Counted from the stretch's first letter, positions 39,344-50,201 are shown. The stretch is DNA of 64,000 nucleotides from Izhakiella capsodis (GCF_900115045.1 NZ_FOVC01000013.1:7687-71686); one strand, 5' to 3'. Numbers and translations are program-made. The notes: generated by a model not told the origin, from the sequence alone.

Positions 39344-40417
39344 ATGGAAATTAATCAAAATAGTTATTCTGTGAGTCGCTATAATCAGCACGCTTATTCT
39401 GATAAGCCAATCGTATCAACCAATCACCCACAGGCTGACTCCCCCAATGAAAAAAAAGTGAGCATGTTCAAAGAAATTTTGAGTGAAACTCTTCACCCTC
39501 AAAAAGGGAGCATCATTGAGGGGCGCAGAATCATCTTTAGTAAATACGGCTATGATACCAGCGCGGATGATCATAAAAAAAATAAATTCAGTTCTGCACT
39601 TTCAACAATTAAGGCGGCAGCGAATAAGGCGAGTGCATCGACAGATCTTGCTGAAACGTTTATCAATCAGCGGGCGCTGGTGGATACTACCAAAACGTCT
39701 TTAGAGAAAATCAGTACCCATAAAGATTACACCGTAAGTAAAACTAATTGTAAGTATTTACAATACAAAGCCATGATAGCTAAAGCTTCAAAAGAAGATA
39801 GTGAAAACAATCCAAGCTATAAAGATTTTTGGGATAAAGAAGTCAATGCGGTAGATAGTATGAAGAAAAACTATCTTGATGTATATGCTAAATTGATGGA
39901 GCAATACACCGAGATGTATCAGGATTATAATCAGAATATTCAGCAAGCGGAGGGGGGATGTGTCACTGGTGGTAAAGATGGTAATACCGTGCATTTCAAA
40001 GATAATTTATCTGAAGCTTATAAGACATTCGAAAATAAATGGTTAACAAATTCTGTTTACAAAATTGATCTGAAGGCAGATGATGCACAGGAAATGGCTG
40101 ATTCGTTGAAACCAGCCTTTAATGTTGATGATAATGGTAATGTCACGATTAATCTAACTCAATTTGAGGCTATGGTAAAAAATAATCCATTGCCCGCTGG
40201 TGTTGACAAAAAAGGTGAGGCCGATATTTCCACGACCAGCTATCAGGCGTGGCTTGCAACGTTTAACGCGAATGGAACGGCTCTGCAAAGCAATATGGAG
40301 GCTTTTTCTCAACGTTATAGCGAAGCGAATAGTACCTTTGATAACGAAAGTAAATTGATCAGCTCATCGATCTCTGCAATGGGAGACATTGCAAAACAAT
40401 TTTTCGATTCTTTATAA
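39344..40417 (+). CDS. sipD: Needle-tip protein SipD
   Basis: This encodes 357 residues (Salmonella 343). It has the SipD/IpaD plan: an N-terminal self-chaperoning region, a central coiled coil (about 110-185 and the last 60 residues), and a mixed domain with NVTINLTQFEAMV and the C-terminal helix ESKLISSSISAMGDIAKQFF that binds the needle. SipD caps the needle and controls translocon assembly. The 227-base gap after it probably includes a promoter for the next gene. Confidence 0.95.
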   Translation: MEINQNSYSVSRYNQHAYSDKPIVSTNHPQADSPNEKKVSMFKEILSETLHPQKGSIIEGRRIIFSKYGYDTSADDHKKNKFSSALSTIKAAANKASASTDLAETFINQRALVDTTKTSLEKISTHKDYTVSKTNCKYLQYKAMIAKASKEDSENNPSYKDFWDKEVNAVDSMKKNYLDVYAKLMEQYTEMYQDYNQNIQQAEGGCVTGGKDGNTVHFKDNLSEAYKTFENKWLTNSVYKIDLKADDAQEMADSLKPAFNVDDNGNVTINLTQFEAMVKNNPLPAGVDKKGEADISTTSYQAWLATFNANGTALQSNMEAFSQRYSEANSTFDNESKLISSSISAMGDIAKQFFDSL

Positions 40418-40643
40418 GTTTACTATAACGTCACTTTGCCAGTAACTGATGTAACGTTCAAATTTTTATTCCAGCGTCTGGTTGAAAAGAAATTCTAGAG
40501 ACTCTTTTTTAGGATATGCTGAGCTTAACGATCAGCAAGTATCAGGAAACGAAAAGAGTTATCGATAATTATATATCCTTAAAATGGATATTATGTTTCA
40601 TCTTTCAATCAATGTTGAATTTATAAAATATTAAGGATAGAGT

Positions 40644-43502
40644 ATGTCTCTTTCATCACCCATACTAACTCGTCAATCTTCACTTGTATCTAATGAACCC
40701 TTACAAGGGATTAATGGCAGATTTGAGAAAGAGGCTTGCGAATCATCTTCTTTAGGTAATGTACAAAGCATTACGAACAGCGCCCGGGAGATGTTTAAAA
40801 AGGATCCTACAAATGTTATTCGTGCCAAAAAAGTGCTTGTGCAGGCTTTGTTATTCGATCGACCTATAAAAAATGAAAGCATAGACGTTGAAAATCTAAG
40901 TCGTGATGATGCAGCTTTTTATCAAATCCTGTGTGCTTTAACTAAAGCTTTCAACAGTGACGAAAGTGGATATGTACAAGAGCGTGAAATCTTAGAGAAA
41001 GTTTTCTTAACTTTCAGGGCGCTTGTTAAGAATAGGGGGAAAACAAAGCCAAAAGAAGAGTTTAAAATGCAGAATAGCATTGCCGAAGGGGTATCAGAGC
41101 TACTTTCCACATTTGGAGAAGATTGTTTAGGCGAGCTGTACAAATATTTTTATGGTGAATGTACTGAAGCCTGGAAAGATTACCACAGTGAACGGAATAT
41201 TAATGTTGATGGTAAGGAGACGTTTAAAGATGAACAGATATGCACCGAGCGCGCTGCCTCAACCAATCTGCAAACATTAGTTAAACCTAAATCCTCTGCC
41301 TGCTGGACAAGTATAGCCCAGACTATGAGGTTTTTTATGGACGCGACCCAGGCTACCGCTCAAACAATCCGCTTCCATAAGGCAGATCAACCCGACATAA
41401 CGCCCCCGGTTTCTGACAATGGCGGGGATAATGAAAACATCACGCCAACGCCTGCTGGCAATGTTGGTAGAGATCAGGATAAACCGCATCTGTATTCTGA
41501 CACGACGAGAAATACTCAGAGTATACCCAATGGCGATAGAGACATAGTTATAAACAATACAGCACATGGCGGCTCATCCAGCTCCACAAATGAGTGTGTG
41601 CACAAAGATCATAATGTTCCTCGCGAAAAGAGTACGGATAACGTCTTTACATTCGCTGTAGCAGCCGTCGGCTCAACAAAGATGACTCCGAATGAACTGA
41701 TAATTTTTACATCTTTAATTCTTGAACATGTTGAGAAGGTTGAAGGTGTGAAAGACACCGCTCGCGATATTATCGATGTCCGCGCGCAGCCGCGTGAGTC
41801 AACATATGCGAGAGAATTCACCGGCCTGAGCGCCCCCAAATCCGGAGAGGACAATGCGTTCTCCGATGCTACCGCTATCGGTGAGAAAGCCAGCGCTGAC
41901 TCTGTGCAGTCGCGTGCGTCAGCGCACGCTGAATTATCTCCGATAAACATCCCTTCAACGGCAGACATAACTGACGACCATAGTCGATTAGAAAACAACC
42001 ACGTAGGGGCTAATGTACCGGGCAGCAAAAGCAGAGACACGACAGTGCAGTCTGAACTCGCGTTGAGGCAGGGAATGGATCTGGGGAATTCTGAAGCCGA
42101 TTTGTCGGAAGCAGGTCTAATTAAACAACGCCCTGAAGCATATAACATGTCTTCCGAGATGCAGGCTGAAGAAATAAATGGCATTTCCACTAGAGAAAAA
42201 CTGGCACAATGGATTGAAACAAATGGAAATTGGAGTGGAAACTGTGGTGACTATGCCGCGAATATAATTATTAATGTATATCCGGTCAACCTGATCGTAA
42301 ATAACCTTGATGCGGCGGGGAACGTATTAAATAAGATAGTGATTAATGCTGAGAGCGGCCAGGCTAAACGGGTAGTAGAACTTAACCTGCAAAATGATCA
42401 TTACTCTCCGGTCATTGACGGAAGAGAATTACAGGTCGCGCGTGACGGAAACTGTTTTTTCCGCAGTATTTATCGTGCATACCACGGCAAAGATCCTTCT
42501 GATAAGGATATACAGGATTTACGCCATGAAGTAGGCAACTATGTACGTAACCACTCTGAGATTGATAATTTTATTCCTATCGATGATCAGACCGCAGATG
42601 ACAGGGCCGTTGGCATGATCACCTCTGTTTTCGGGGAGAATAGCGCGCTCTCCGCGACTATGGGTGCCAGTGAGAAAATCGGTGCCGAACCTGCGCAGGG
42701 GCATAAGGCTGAGAATGCTGAATTATCCCAGGCAGACTCCCCTACCATCGCGGCCATGATTGATGACAACAGCCGATTAAAAAATAACCTTCGAGTGGCA
42801 GGTGTATCGGAGAGCGAGAGAACAGAGGATCCGTCAGGGCCAGAAAAACATCATTTTGTAAGTGATTTGCAAGAGGCGGTGTATGATTTTATTAAGGATC
42901 CTGATATGGCCCGGAAGAAATGGGGTATACCCAGGCGTTCATTTCATGATGTTGCAGTGCAAGTGAACGACGATCCGGCTCAGCCGCGTGACTCTGAGAA
43001 TATCGAATCATTGCAGGGTGTTTCCTCCTTCACCAAGGCCATACGCGATGGTCGCAGTCGGTTGATAAAAAACCGCCACGGGGCAGGCGCACCGGAAAGC
43101 GAGAGAAAAGAGGCTCTGCCAGAATCAGCACAATCTGATTTAGGGCAGGATCCTGATATAGCGCGCGAGAAATTGGATATGCTCGATAGTTCCTATCATG
43201 AAAATGTCGTGCGAGTGAACGACGATCCACTCGAGTCGCGTGAATCGGTGGATATTCACGGGAGCACCCCCCTGAATCAGTCAGCAGGCAGAGAGGGTTC
43301 TGCCATAACGGACCAATTGTCGCTGTCCAACGTTATCTCGTTAAGAGCGAAAGAAATAAAACCATACAGGACCAGTTCCATGTGGGAACGCAGAGTGCCG
43401 AACCCTAAATTAGGGCGTTCAAGTTCATTGATCTCTGAGCTAAATAATTATTCCACAGCAAAGAAACCTACTATTATAAATAAATTTAGATCATCGAAAT
43501 AG
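40644..43502 (+). CDS. Candidate effector with permuted OTU-type protease motifs (sipA slot)
   Basis: This encodes 952 residues. It lies between sipD and iacP, where Salmonella has sipA, but shows no SipA sequence that I recognise. The N-terminus (MSLSSPILTRQSSL) is Ser-rich and amphipathic like type III signals. Residues about 50-190 are helical and may bind a chaperone. Residues about 525-650 carry OTU cysteine protease motifs: ARDGNCFFRSIYRAYHG with Cys604, preceded by LNLQNDHYSPVIDG with His586-Tyr587. In ordinary OTU enzymes the His motif follows the Cys; here it comes 18 residues before it, as expected for a circular permutation. The remainder (about 380-520 and 650-900) has degenerate repeats ending in SRL-KN and ESER-like words. 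Likely function, inferred: deubiquitinase acting in host cells. Confidence 0.7.
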   Translation: MSLSSPILTRQSSLVSNEPLQGINGRFEKEACESSSLGNVQSITNSAREMFKKDPTNVIRAKKVLVQALLFDRPIKNESIDVENLSRDDAAFYQILCALTKAFNSDESGYVQEREILEKVFLTFRALVKNRGKTKPKEEFKMQNSIAEGVSELLSTFGEDCLGELYKYFYGECTEAWKDYHSERNINVDGKETFKDEQICTERAASTNLQTLVKPKSSACWTSIAQTMRFFMDATQATAQTIRFHKADQPDITPPVSDNGGDNENITPTPAGNVGRDQDKPHLYSDTTRNTQSIPNGDRDIVINNTAHGGSSSSTNECVHKDHNVPREKSTDNVFTFAVAAVGSTKMTPNELIIFTSLILEHVEKVEGVKDTARDIIDVRAQPRESTYAREFTGLSAPKSGEDNAFSDATAIGEKASADSVQSRASAHAELSPINIPSTADITDDHSRLENNHVGANVPGSKSRDTTVQSELALRQGMDLGNSEADLSEAGLIKQRPEAYNMSSEMQAEEINGISTREKLAQWIETNGNWSGNCGDYAANIIINVYPVNLIVNNLDAAGNVLNKIVINAESGQAKRVVELNLQNDHYSPVIDGRELQVARDGNCFFRSIYRAYHGKDPSDKDIQDLRHEVGNYVRNHSEIDNFIPIDDQTADDRAVGMITSVFGENSALSATMGASEKIGAEPAQGHKAENAELSQADSPTIAAMIDDNSRLKNNLRVAGVSESERTEDPSGPEKHHFVSDLQEAVYDFIKDPDMARKKWGIPRRSFHDVAVQVNDDPAQPRDSENIESLQGVSSFTKAIRDGRSRLIKNRHGAGAPESERKEALPESAQSDLGQDPDIAREKLDMLDSSYHENVVRVNDDPLESRESVDIHGSTPLNQSAGREGSAITDQLSLSNVISLRAKEIKPYRTSSMWERRVPNPKLGRSSSLISELNNYSTAKKPTIINKFRSSK

Positions 43503-43568
43503 ATCATAGACTCACTTGATAAAGTTGTACCAATATATATAGCTCTCAATACAAATAATGAAATTTAA

Positions 43569-43789
43569 GGTGTTGAAAAACATGTTCAGGCTATCAATAA
43601 GGAAATTAATGGTAATTTTATTAAGGATATAAACTTAAATACTTTGCAATCAAAGATAAAGAAGAGCTACGTTATTTCCTAAGTTCACAAAATGATAGTC
43701 TTGTTCGTGAGCAGGCTTTAGTAAATAGTAGGAATAAAGGATGGGGCTGGGGAGAGTGGCAGCCAGTTAAGCAACAGCAAAACGTATAG
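43569..43789 (+). pseudogene. Small coding remnant before iacP
   Basis: Two overlapping plus-strand frames without good starts join into one short protein end. One reads EKHVQAINKEINGNFIKDIN to a stop near 43680; the other, 43625-43789, reads KDKEELRYFLSSQNDSL and ends in NKGWGWGEWQPVKQQQNV. The Trp-rich end looks like a genuine protein terminus. It may be what is left of an effector or chaperone gene. No family is recognised. Confidence 0.35.
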
Positions 43790-43840
43790 ATCCGAAGTCG
43801 TTAAAGATATAACTGAAAGTAGTCTTGGGAGTTTTAAGCT

Positions 43841-44101
43841 ATGAGTGAGTTAGAGATGAATAATGATGCTGAGTCGCTGGTCGTTAATTTGATTTATCAA
43901 GTTAACGGCGCGCTGCCAAAGGACATTCGACAACAGGATAGCTTAATCAAGGATCTGGCAATGGACTCTGTAGAAATTATTGATTTTTTGATGCGGCTAG
44001 AGGAAATAGGAGTAACTATTTCTGAATCCGATATCAGTAGTAACCTTACTGTCGGAGATGTTATTCTTTATGTGAATGATAAAATTAACAACAAGGATTA
44101 A
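43841..44101 (+). CDS. iacP: Acyl carrier protein IacP
   Basis: This encodes 86 residues. It is an acyl carrier protein with the phosphopantetheine attachment serine S43 in LAMDSVEIIDFLMRLEE. In Salmonella IacP lies after sipA and aids export of SipA, SopA and SopD; the biochemical mechanism is unsettled. Its keeping here beside a different effector suggests that it serves this system's own substrates. Confidence 0.93.
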   Translation: MSELEMNNDAESLVVNLIYQVNGALPKDIRQQDSLIKDLAMDSVEIIDFLMRLEEIGVTISESDISSNLTVGDVILYVNDKINNKD

Positions 44102-44620
44102 CAGAAAATATGTAATTATCGAAAATTCATTATAGATATCATCTTCTTATAATGATTTTCCAAGTTATTACCGTGTCAGCTAATGCTTAGGTTGCAGCTC
44201 AGGCGGATATTTACTCCAGGAACGATGGCCGCCTGAGAAATTTTTAATTCCAGAATCATACGTAAGAGAGCTGACCAGATATATTTAAAGCAAATCGTTT
44301 TTTTGTATTATTTATCATTCACTGACTTTATCATCGTTGTGGCTTAGCTCTTTCATTGAAAGTTTTTACGGTATTTTTTTAAAATAAATTTTGAATGTAT
44401 GGTCATAAGAATTAAGAAAATAGACGTGTTAAATGTTAATGTGTAAATTTCAATAGGAATGATTTATCTACACGTTCATTCAGAGTGAGTGGTTGATATA
44501 TTTTGATTGTAGCTCGTAGTCCTTATTTTAAGCGAGTGCTACTGGTTAATTATATTCATAGGCTTTAATTTTAACTGCGCAGTACATAATGAAAAACTAA
44601 ATAATATATTGAGGTGATAC
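44102..44620. other. AT-rich region between iacP and the repeat protein
   Basis: About 520 very AT-rich bases with no gene seen. It should hold the promoter of the 963-residue protein. No clear operator or terminator was identified. Confidence 0.45.
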
Positions 44621-47512
44621 ATGGCAGATATAAGGGCTGTAACAAGAAATTACATTGATAATAAAATTAACGATAATAAAAACTCCAGTAAAAATGAATG
44701 TACTAATAGATTGGCTAAAAGCATTGGATTGGATGATCTCCCTGAGATTAATCTTCATAGCAATAGTTGCGCCCCATTAATCTTCAAACCTGAATCAGAG
44801 AAGGTTGATATTAATAACTTAAAAATTAAACTGGCAAACTCTTCAGGCTTAGCCAATAAAACTGATTGCCCGACTGAGTATAGTGATTTATACATATTAT
44901 TGCTGATTAATAAAGTGGCAACCAATTCAGCTGTTTCTGACATTATCAATAATAGAGAGGCAAGCAATGCTGAATATATATCAATGTCTCGTGATACCAA
45001 TAGTGGAACGCCAGCTGATAACATAATCTCGAAGGTGTTACATTACTTAAAAGAAATGGCTCCAGTTCTTAAAGATATTATTCCTTTGTTAAGTTTGGGA
45101 TTGGGTGCGCCAGGCTCTATCCTACTATTAGCGGATGCAATTGATAAAATACAACAGATGATAACGGGCGTTTCATTAGAGGATAAGTTAGAGTGTGATG
45201 TGATAAAACCTCTCCTTAATGATATGACTAAATATATCAGCGAAGCTATGGTTGATTTAGGCGTTAGTCAGCCAACAGCACAAGTAGTATCAGAAAATTT
45301 AGCTAAAATCATTTGTGCTGCTATATCTATCGCTACATTACAATTATCGGGTAATTTGATTGACGATCAAGTTTATGAGGAGGTTTATGAAGTCATAAAG
45401 CAAAACTTCATGCCTGACAGTGAAATTTTAGGATCAATTAGTGATGATGTATTTAAAGAAATCAATACATTATTACCAGCTAGTGTTAGTAACCAACTCC
45501 AACCCTTTGAACAAGATGTTGAGGCGGCTTTTTCTCAATTTAGCGGCAACGTAATTAATATGGTGTTTAGTTTTGCCAGCCAGCAGGGCATGGGAACTGA
45601 CGCTATTGAAAAACTTCTTGCAGCTGTTAAAAATAGCCTACGCTCGCAACTCGGTGATCTTCTGCATCAGCTTTTCACTACCGCTAAAGATGATGTTCTT
45701 CAGCTTGATAAAAAATACATGACTGAATTACTGTCAAACTTAGGTAAAGAAATCAGCGATTTACTTAAGGATGTTTTGCCAACGAAATTATGGATCCAGC
45801 TGCAACCTTTCGAGGAATGCTTTGCCGAGTTTAGTACTGACTTTGTCGGCGTAATGACGGGCTTCAGCGGCGATCTGATGAATATTATCGCCGACTCTGT
45901 GCAGGCCGGACATCTGGATACCCATGCGATGCGCAATGCCCTCACTGCAATGGAGGAAGATGTACAGAGCTCACTTGACAGACTGATGAACGCAGTGGTT
46001 GCAACTGCCGGAGACGTAGCTAAGGCAGCTGAGCAAAAATACCTTGCGGAGTTGCTCTCCTGCGCGGGCAATAAGATTACCGCTCTCCTTCAGAAAGAAC
46101 TTCCGCAGGCGCTTCAGCCGTTACTGAGACAAATGGAGAATAACTTTTCCGCTTTTGACAGTGACGTTATCGGCGTACTGACGGGCTTCAGCGGCAATCT
46201 CATAAATATTATCGCCAACTCTGTGCGTGCCGGACATCTGGATACCCATGCACTGGGCAATGCCTTCATTGAACTGCAGGAAGATGTGCAGGGCTCGCTT
46301 GACAGACTGATGAACGCGGTGGTTGCAACTGCCGGAGACGATGCTAAGGCAGCTGAGCAAAAATACCTTGCGGAGTTGCTCTCCTGCGCGGGCAATAAGA
46401 TTACCGCTCTTCTTCAGGAAGAGCTTCCGCAGGCGCTTCAGCCGTTACTGAGACAAGTGGAGGATGACTTTTCCGCCTTTGACAGTGACTTCGTCGGCGT
46501 GCTGACAGGTTTCAGCGGCGATCTGATGAATATCATCGCCAACTCTGTGCGTGCCGGACATCTGGATACCCATGCACTGAGCAATGCCTTCATTGAACTG
46601 CAGGAAGATGTGCAGGGCTCGCTTGACAGACTGATGAACGCGGTGGTTGCAACTGCCGGAGACGATGCTAAGGCAGCTGAGCAAAAATACCTTGCGGAGT
46701 TGCTCTCCTGCGCGGGCAATAAGATTACCGCTCTCCTTCAGAAAGAACTTCCACAGGCGCTTCAGCCGTTACTGAGACAGATGGAGAATAACTTTTCCGC
46801 CTTTGACAGTGACGTTATCGGAGAGCTGACGGGCTTCAGCGACAATCTGGTGAATATTATCGCCGACTCTGTGCGTGCCGGACATCTGGATACCCATGCA
46901 CTGAGCAATGCCTTCTTTGAGCTGCAGGAAGATCTGCAGGGATCGCTTGAAAGACTGATGAACGCGGTGGTTGCAACTACCGGGCACGAAGCGCTGGCAT
47001 CTGAGCAAAAATACATTGCGGAATTGCTCTCCTATGCGGGCAATAAAATTACCGCAGTTCTTCAGGAAGAGCTTCCGCAGGCGCTTCAACCGATACTGAA
47101 ACAGGTGGAGGATAACTTTTCCGTCTTTGACAGTGATTTTGTCGGCGTGCTGACGGGCTTCAGCGGCCAGCTAATGAATATTATCGCCAGCGCTGTTTGT
47201 ACCGGACATCTGGATACCCATACACTGAGCAATGCTTTTACTGCGCTGAAAGCGAATGTGCAGGGCGCGGTTAACAAACTACTGGAATCCATAAAAGCAG
47301 ATCTCGCACCATACGGTATTGATGTTTACTCAACGCCCAGTGAGGGGCCTGCAGATGAATCCAGTTATGTCGAAAATATCACATCTGAAATAAATCAAAG
47401 TATCAGTGAAGTCAGTAAAATTATTCACGACAGCGTTCTTAAAAATGTCCTGTCCAGCTTGCAAGAAGAGAAACCAGGTAAAATCAGAACGGCTTTTGGG
47501 TTAATGGCTTGA
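44621..47512 (+). CDS. 963-residue tandem-repeat protein, candidate type III effector
   Basis: No family is recognised. The N-terminal 120 residues are polar and Asn/Lys/Ser-rich, as type III signals often are. Residues about 140-190 include a hydrophobic stretch, LKDIIPLLSLGLGAPGSILL. From about residue 290 the protein is built of helical units, and from about 390 to 890 of near-identical 108-residue repeats with the core GFSGNLINIIANSVRAGHLD, then LQEDVQGSLDRLMNAVVATA and YLAELLSCAGNKITALLQ. The ATG has TTGAGGTG upstream. It follows iacP, the position of sicP-sptP in Salmonella, and is the last gene of the island. It is inferred to be a large helical-solenoid effector or surface protein; secretion is not shown. 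Confidence 0.7.
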   Translation: MADIRAVTRNYIDNKINDNKNSSKNECTNRLAKSIGLDDLPEINLHSNSCAPLIFKPESEKVDINNLKIKLANSSGLANKTDCPTEYSDLYILLLINKVATNSAVSDIINNREASNAEYISMSRDTNSGTPADNIISKVLHYLKEMAPVLKDIIPLLSLGLGAPGSILLLADAIDKIQQMITGVSLEDKLECDVIKPLLNDMTKYISEAMVDLGVSQPTAQVVSENLAKIICAAISIATLQLSGNLIDDQVYEEVYEVIKQNFMPDSEILGSISDDVFKEINTLLPASVSNQLQPFEQDVEAAFSQFSGNVINMVFSFASQQGMGTDAIEKLLAAVKNSLRSQLGDLLHQLFTTAKDDVLQLDKKYMTELLSNLGKEISDLLKDVLPTKLWIQLQPFEECFAEFSTDFVGVMTGFSGDLMNIIADSVQAGHLDTHAMRNALTAMEEDVQSSLDRLMNAVVATAGDVAKAAEQKYLAELLSCAGNKITALLQKELPQALQPLLRQMENNFSAFDSDVIGVLTGFSGNLINIIANSVRAGHLDTHALGNAFIELQEDVQGSLDRLMNAVVATAGDDAKAAEQKYLAELLSCAGNKITALLQEELPQALQPLLRQVEDDFSAFDSDFVGVLTGFSGDLMNIIANSVRAGHLDTHALSNAFIELQEDVQGSLDRLMNAVVATAGDDAKAAEQKYLAELLSCAGNKITALLQKELPQALQPLLRQMENNFSAFDSDVIGELTGFSDNLVNIIADSVRAGHLDTHALSNAFFELQEDLQGSLERLMNAVVATTGHEALASEQKYIAELLSYAGNKITAVLQEELPQALQPILKQVEDNFSVFDSDFVGVLTGFSGQLMNIIASAVCTGHLDTHTLSNAFTALKANVQGAVNKLLESIKADLAPYGIDVYSTPSEGPADESSYVENITSEINQSISEVSKIIHDSVLKNVLSSLQEEKPGKIRTAFGLMA
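45790..47300 (+). repeat. Tandem 324-bp repeats in the 963-residue gene
   Basis: Four to five copies of a 324-base unit (108 codons). The phrase for LLSCAGNKITALLQ recurs near 46065, 46389, 46713 and, altered, 47037. The middle copies are nearly identical at the DNA level, the outer ones more diverged, which indicates recent duplication by recombination inside an older array. Confidence 0.92.
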
Positions 47513-47832
47513 ATATCAGGTGGTGAGATATGAAGTATGTGCACTGATCGAAAATCACCATCTTACATGAATAAATAAAAATGCTTTATTTTTTAGGAAA
47601 GGGCTGCTTCAGCCCTTTGAAAAGATATTCAACCAGAAGTATGTTTACGCGATGTTTTAAAAAACACAGTTTTTTAAATTACCGGGGGTTCAGGCATCGA
47701 AAATGTTGTCGCTGTCCCTCTCTCTTGATCTTCATATCACAGATATCTGATTAGCAAGGGCAGTAGCCGGTGCGTAGTTATCAGACGAAGTTGTAAAGTC
47801 GTGGCATTCTAAAAAGCAGGTCATCCAGATGA
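47513..47832. other. Region after the repeat gene with a strong hairpin
   Basis: No gene seen in 320 bases. AAAGGGCTG (47598-47606), loop CTT, CAGCCCTTT (47610-47618) forms a perfect 9-bp hairpin about 86 bases past the repeat gene. It lacks a T-tract but may still mark the end of that transcript. Confidence 0.45.
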
Positions 47833-48036
47833 AACGGTCTGGATAATGTTGGCGCGAAAAAATTTTTCGGCACGCTGAAAGCAGAATGCTTTTCCCTTAT
47901 CCGCTATAAAAATGTCAGAAAGTTAAAACAGGCAGTTACAGCGTACCTACATTGCGACAATGGCGAGCAGATGCGTTTAAAACTAAAAGGGCTGAATCCG
48001 GTAAAAGACCGAACATCGCCCCATTTAGCCGCTTAG
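47833..48036 (+). pseudogene. IS3-family transposase (OrfB) C-terminal scrap
   Basis: The plus strand reads NGLDNVGAKKFFGTLKAECF and continues to GEQMRLKLKGLNPVKDR before a TAG. This is the end of an IS3-family (IS150-like) DDE transposase, normally DNAxxESFFGTLK, including the region of the last catalytic Glu. The rest of the element is missing. It lies at the right edge of the island, just before glyS. Confidence 0.8.
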
Positions 48037-48122
48037 CCTCGTTGTCCAACCTGTGGGGGCAGCTGACATAAGCGTGGATTTTGTATATCTGGCCATCCGC
48101 GATACAGGCCAGATCTGCGCGA

Positions 48123-50192
48123 TTATTGCAGTAGCGAAATATCGGCAACCTGCAAGAAAAGTTCACGTAGTTTAGCCAGCAGGGTAAGACGATTGAGCCT
48201 GACGGCTGCATCCTCAGCGTTAACCATGACACTATCAAAAAAGTTATCTACAGCTTCCCTGAGCTGGGCCAGCTCGTTGAGTGCTTCCTGATAGCGCCCC
48301 TCGGCAAATAACGGTTCAAGCTTGCTGCTCAACACGGCGACGTAGGTTGCGAGTTTTATCTCCGCATTCTCTTTAAGCAGCGAAGCCTGAACCTCTCCAT
48401 TGAGAGGTTCCGTCGCTTTAGCCAGGATGTTCGAAACGCGCTTATTCGCCGCGGCCAGCGCCTGAGCTGTATCAAGCGTGCGGAAATGCGACACCGCTTT
48501 CATCCGCGCGTCAAAGTCCGCCGGGCGAGTTGGCCGCCGGGCCAGAACCGCCTGGATCGTATCTACGCGATGACCCTCTTCCTGATACCAGCTGCGGAAG
48601 CGGCCCAGCATGAAGTCAATAACCTCATCTACCACGTTTTTATTGGTCAGCTTATCGCCATACAGGCGCACCGCCTCCTGGGTCAGCGTTTGCAAATCCA
48701 ACGGCAGATTTTTTTCAACGATAATACGCAGTACGCCGAGCGCGGCGCGACGCAATCCGAAGGGATCTTTATCGCCTTTAGGATGTTGACCAATGCCGAA
48801 GATCCCGGCCAGCGTATCCATTTTATCAGCCACTGCAAGGGCGCACGCTATCGGGTTTGAGGGAAGATCGTCGCCAGCAAAACGGGGTTGGTACTGCTCG
48901 TTTAGTGCAACGGCAACGTCTTCTGCTTCACCATCATGGCGGGCGTAGTGCATCCCCATGACGCCCTGAGTATCGGTGAATTCAAACACCATATTGGTCA
49001 TCAGGTCACACTTGGAGAGCAGCCCGGCGCGCGTGGCATGGTTAACGTCTGCGCCAATCTGGGCAGCAACCCAACCGGCCAGAGCCTGGATACGATTAGT
49101 TTTGTCACGCAGCGTGCCAAGCTGCTTTTGGAACAGCACCGTTTCTAGCCGTGGCAGGTTGTCTTCCAGGCGTTTTTTTCTATCGGTATTAAAAAAGAAC
49201 TCAGCATCGGCCAAGCGTGGGCGGACCACTTTTTCATTACCGCTGATAATTTGCTGTGGATCTTTAGACGCGATGTTAGCGACGAAGATAAAATGTGGCC
49301 GCAGTTTGCCATGCGGGTCATAAACCGGGAAATATTTCTGGTCGCCTTTCATGGTATAAACCAGCGCTTCAGCGGGGACCGCCAGAAACTTTTCTTCAAA
49401 CTCAGCCGTCAGCACGACCGGCCATTCCACCAGTGCGGTGACCTCTTCCAGCAGGCTGTCGCTTAAATCAGCAATTCCGCCTATTCGGCGGGCGGCGGCT
49501 TCGGCGTCAGCTTTAATCTGTGCTTTTCTGGTGTCAAAGTCAGCGATGACCTTGCCGCGTTGTTGCAGCTGTTGCGGATAGTCTCCGGCATGCTCAAGTG
49601 TAAACGCGTGTTCGCCCATGAAGCGATGACCGCGAATGACGCGATCTGAAGCAACTCCCAGAATAGTGGCCGGGATCAGCTCATCGTCCAGCAGTAGGGT
49701 CACCGTATGAACCGGACGGACAAATTGAACGTCGCTATCGCCCCAGCGCATAAGCTTGGGGATCGGCAGTGTAGTCAGCGCCGTGCTCACCATTTCCGGC
49801 AGCAATTTCTGTGCTGACTCGCCTTTAACCGCTGCGCGATAAACCAGCCACTCGCCTTTGTCAGAGCGAACCCGCTCAGCCTGATCAACGCGAATGCCGC
49901 AGCCGCGCGCCCAGCCTTCGGCTGCTTTGGTCGGATTACCCTCAGCATCAAATGCGGCACTGATGGCCGGGCCCCGTTTTTCTACTTCACGATCCGGTTG
50001 TGCGGCGCTCATGGCGTCCACTTTAAGCGCCAGACGACGTGGCGTGGCGAACCATTTCACTTCACCATGTGCCAGGCCGGCGTTGTCCAGTTCGGCGGTA
50101 AAATTATCGGCAAATGACTCAGCGAGGTTACGTAAAGCTTTGGGCGGTAGCTCTTCGGTGCCGATTTCTACGAGGAAAGTTTTTTCAGTCAT
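48123..50192 (-). CDS. glyS: Glycyl-tRNA synthetase beta subunit
   Basis: This encodes 689 residues (E. coli GlyS 689). It starts TEKTFLVEIGTEELPPKALR, the conserved beginning of the beta chain. It forms the alpha2-beta2 enzyme that charges tRNA-Gly; the beta chain binds the tRNA. The end carries a helical anticodon-binding-type domain (VMVNAEDAAVRLNRLTLLAK). It lies 9 bases after glyQ in the same operon. It is the first intact backbone gene right of the island. Confidence 0.98.
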   Translation of the reverse strand: MTEKTFLVEIGTEELPPKALRNLAESFADNFTAELDNAGLAHGEVKWFATPRRLALKVDAMSAAQPDREVEKRGPAISAAFDAEGNPTKAAEGWARGCGIRVDQAERVRSDKGEWLVYRAAVKGESAQKLLPEMVSTALTTLPIPKLMRWGDSDVQFVRPVHTVTLLLDDELIPATILGVASDRVIRGHRFMGEHAFTLEHAGDYPQQLQQRGKVIADFDTRKAQIKADAEAAARRIGGIADLSDSLLEEVTALVEWPVVLTAEFEEKFLAVPAEALVYTMKGDQKYFPVYDPHGKLRPHFIFVANIASKDPQQIISGNEKVVRPRLADAEFFFNTDRKKRLEDNLPRLETVLFQKQLGTLRDKTNRIQALAGWVAAQIGADVNHATRAGLLSKCDLMTNMVFEFTDTQGVMGMHYARHDGEAEDVAVALNEQYQPRFAGDDLPSNPIACALAVADKMDTLAGIFGIGQHPKGDKDPFGLRRAALGVLRIIVEKNLPLDLQTLTQEAVRLYGDKLTNKNVVDEVIDFMLGRFRSWYQEEGHRVDTIQAVLARRPTRPADFDARMKAVSHFRTLDTAQALAAANKRVSNILAKATEPLNGEVQASLLKENAEIKLATYVAVLSSKLEPLFAEGRYQEALNELAQLREAVDNFFDSVMVNAEDAAVRLNRLTLLAKLRELFLQVADISLLQ

Positions 50193-50201
50193 GGCTGCCT
50201 C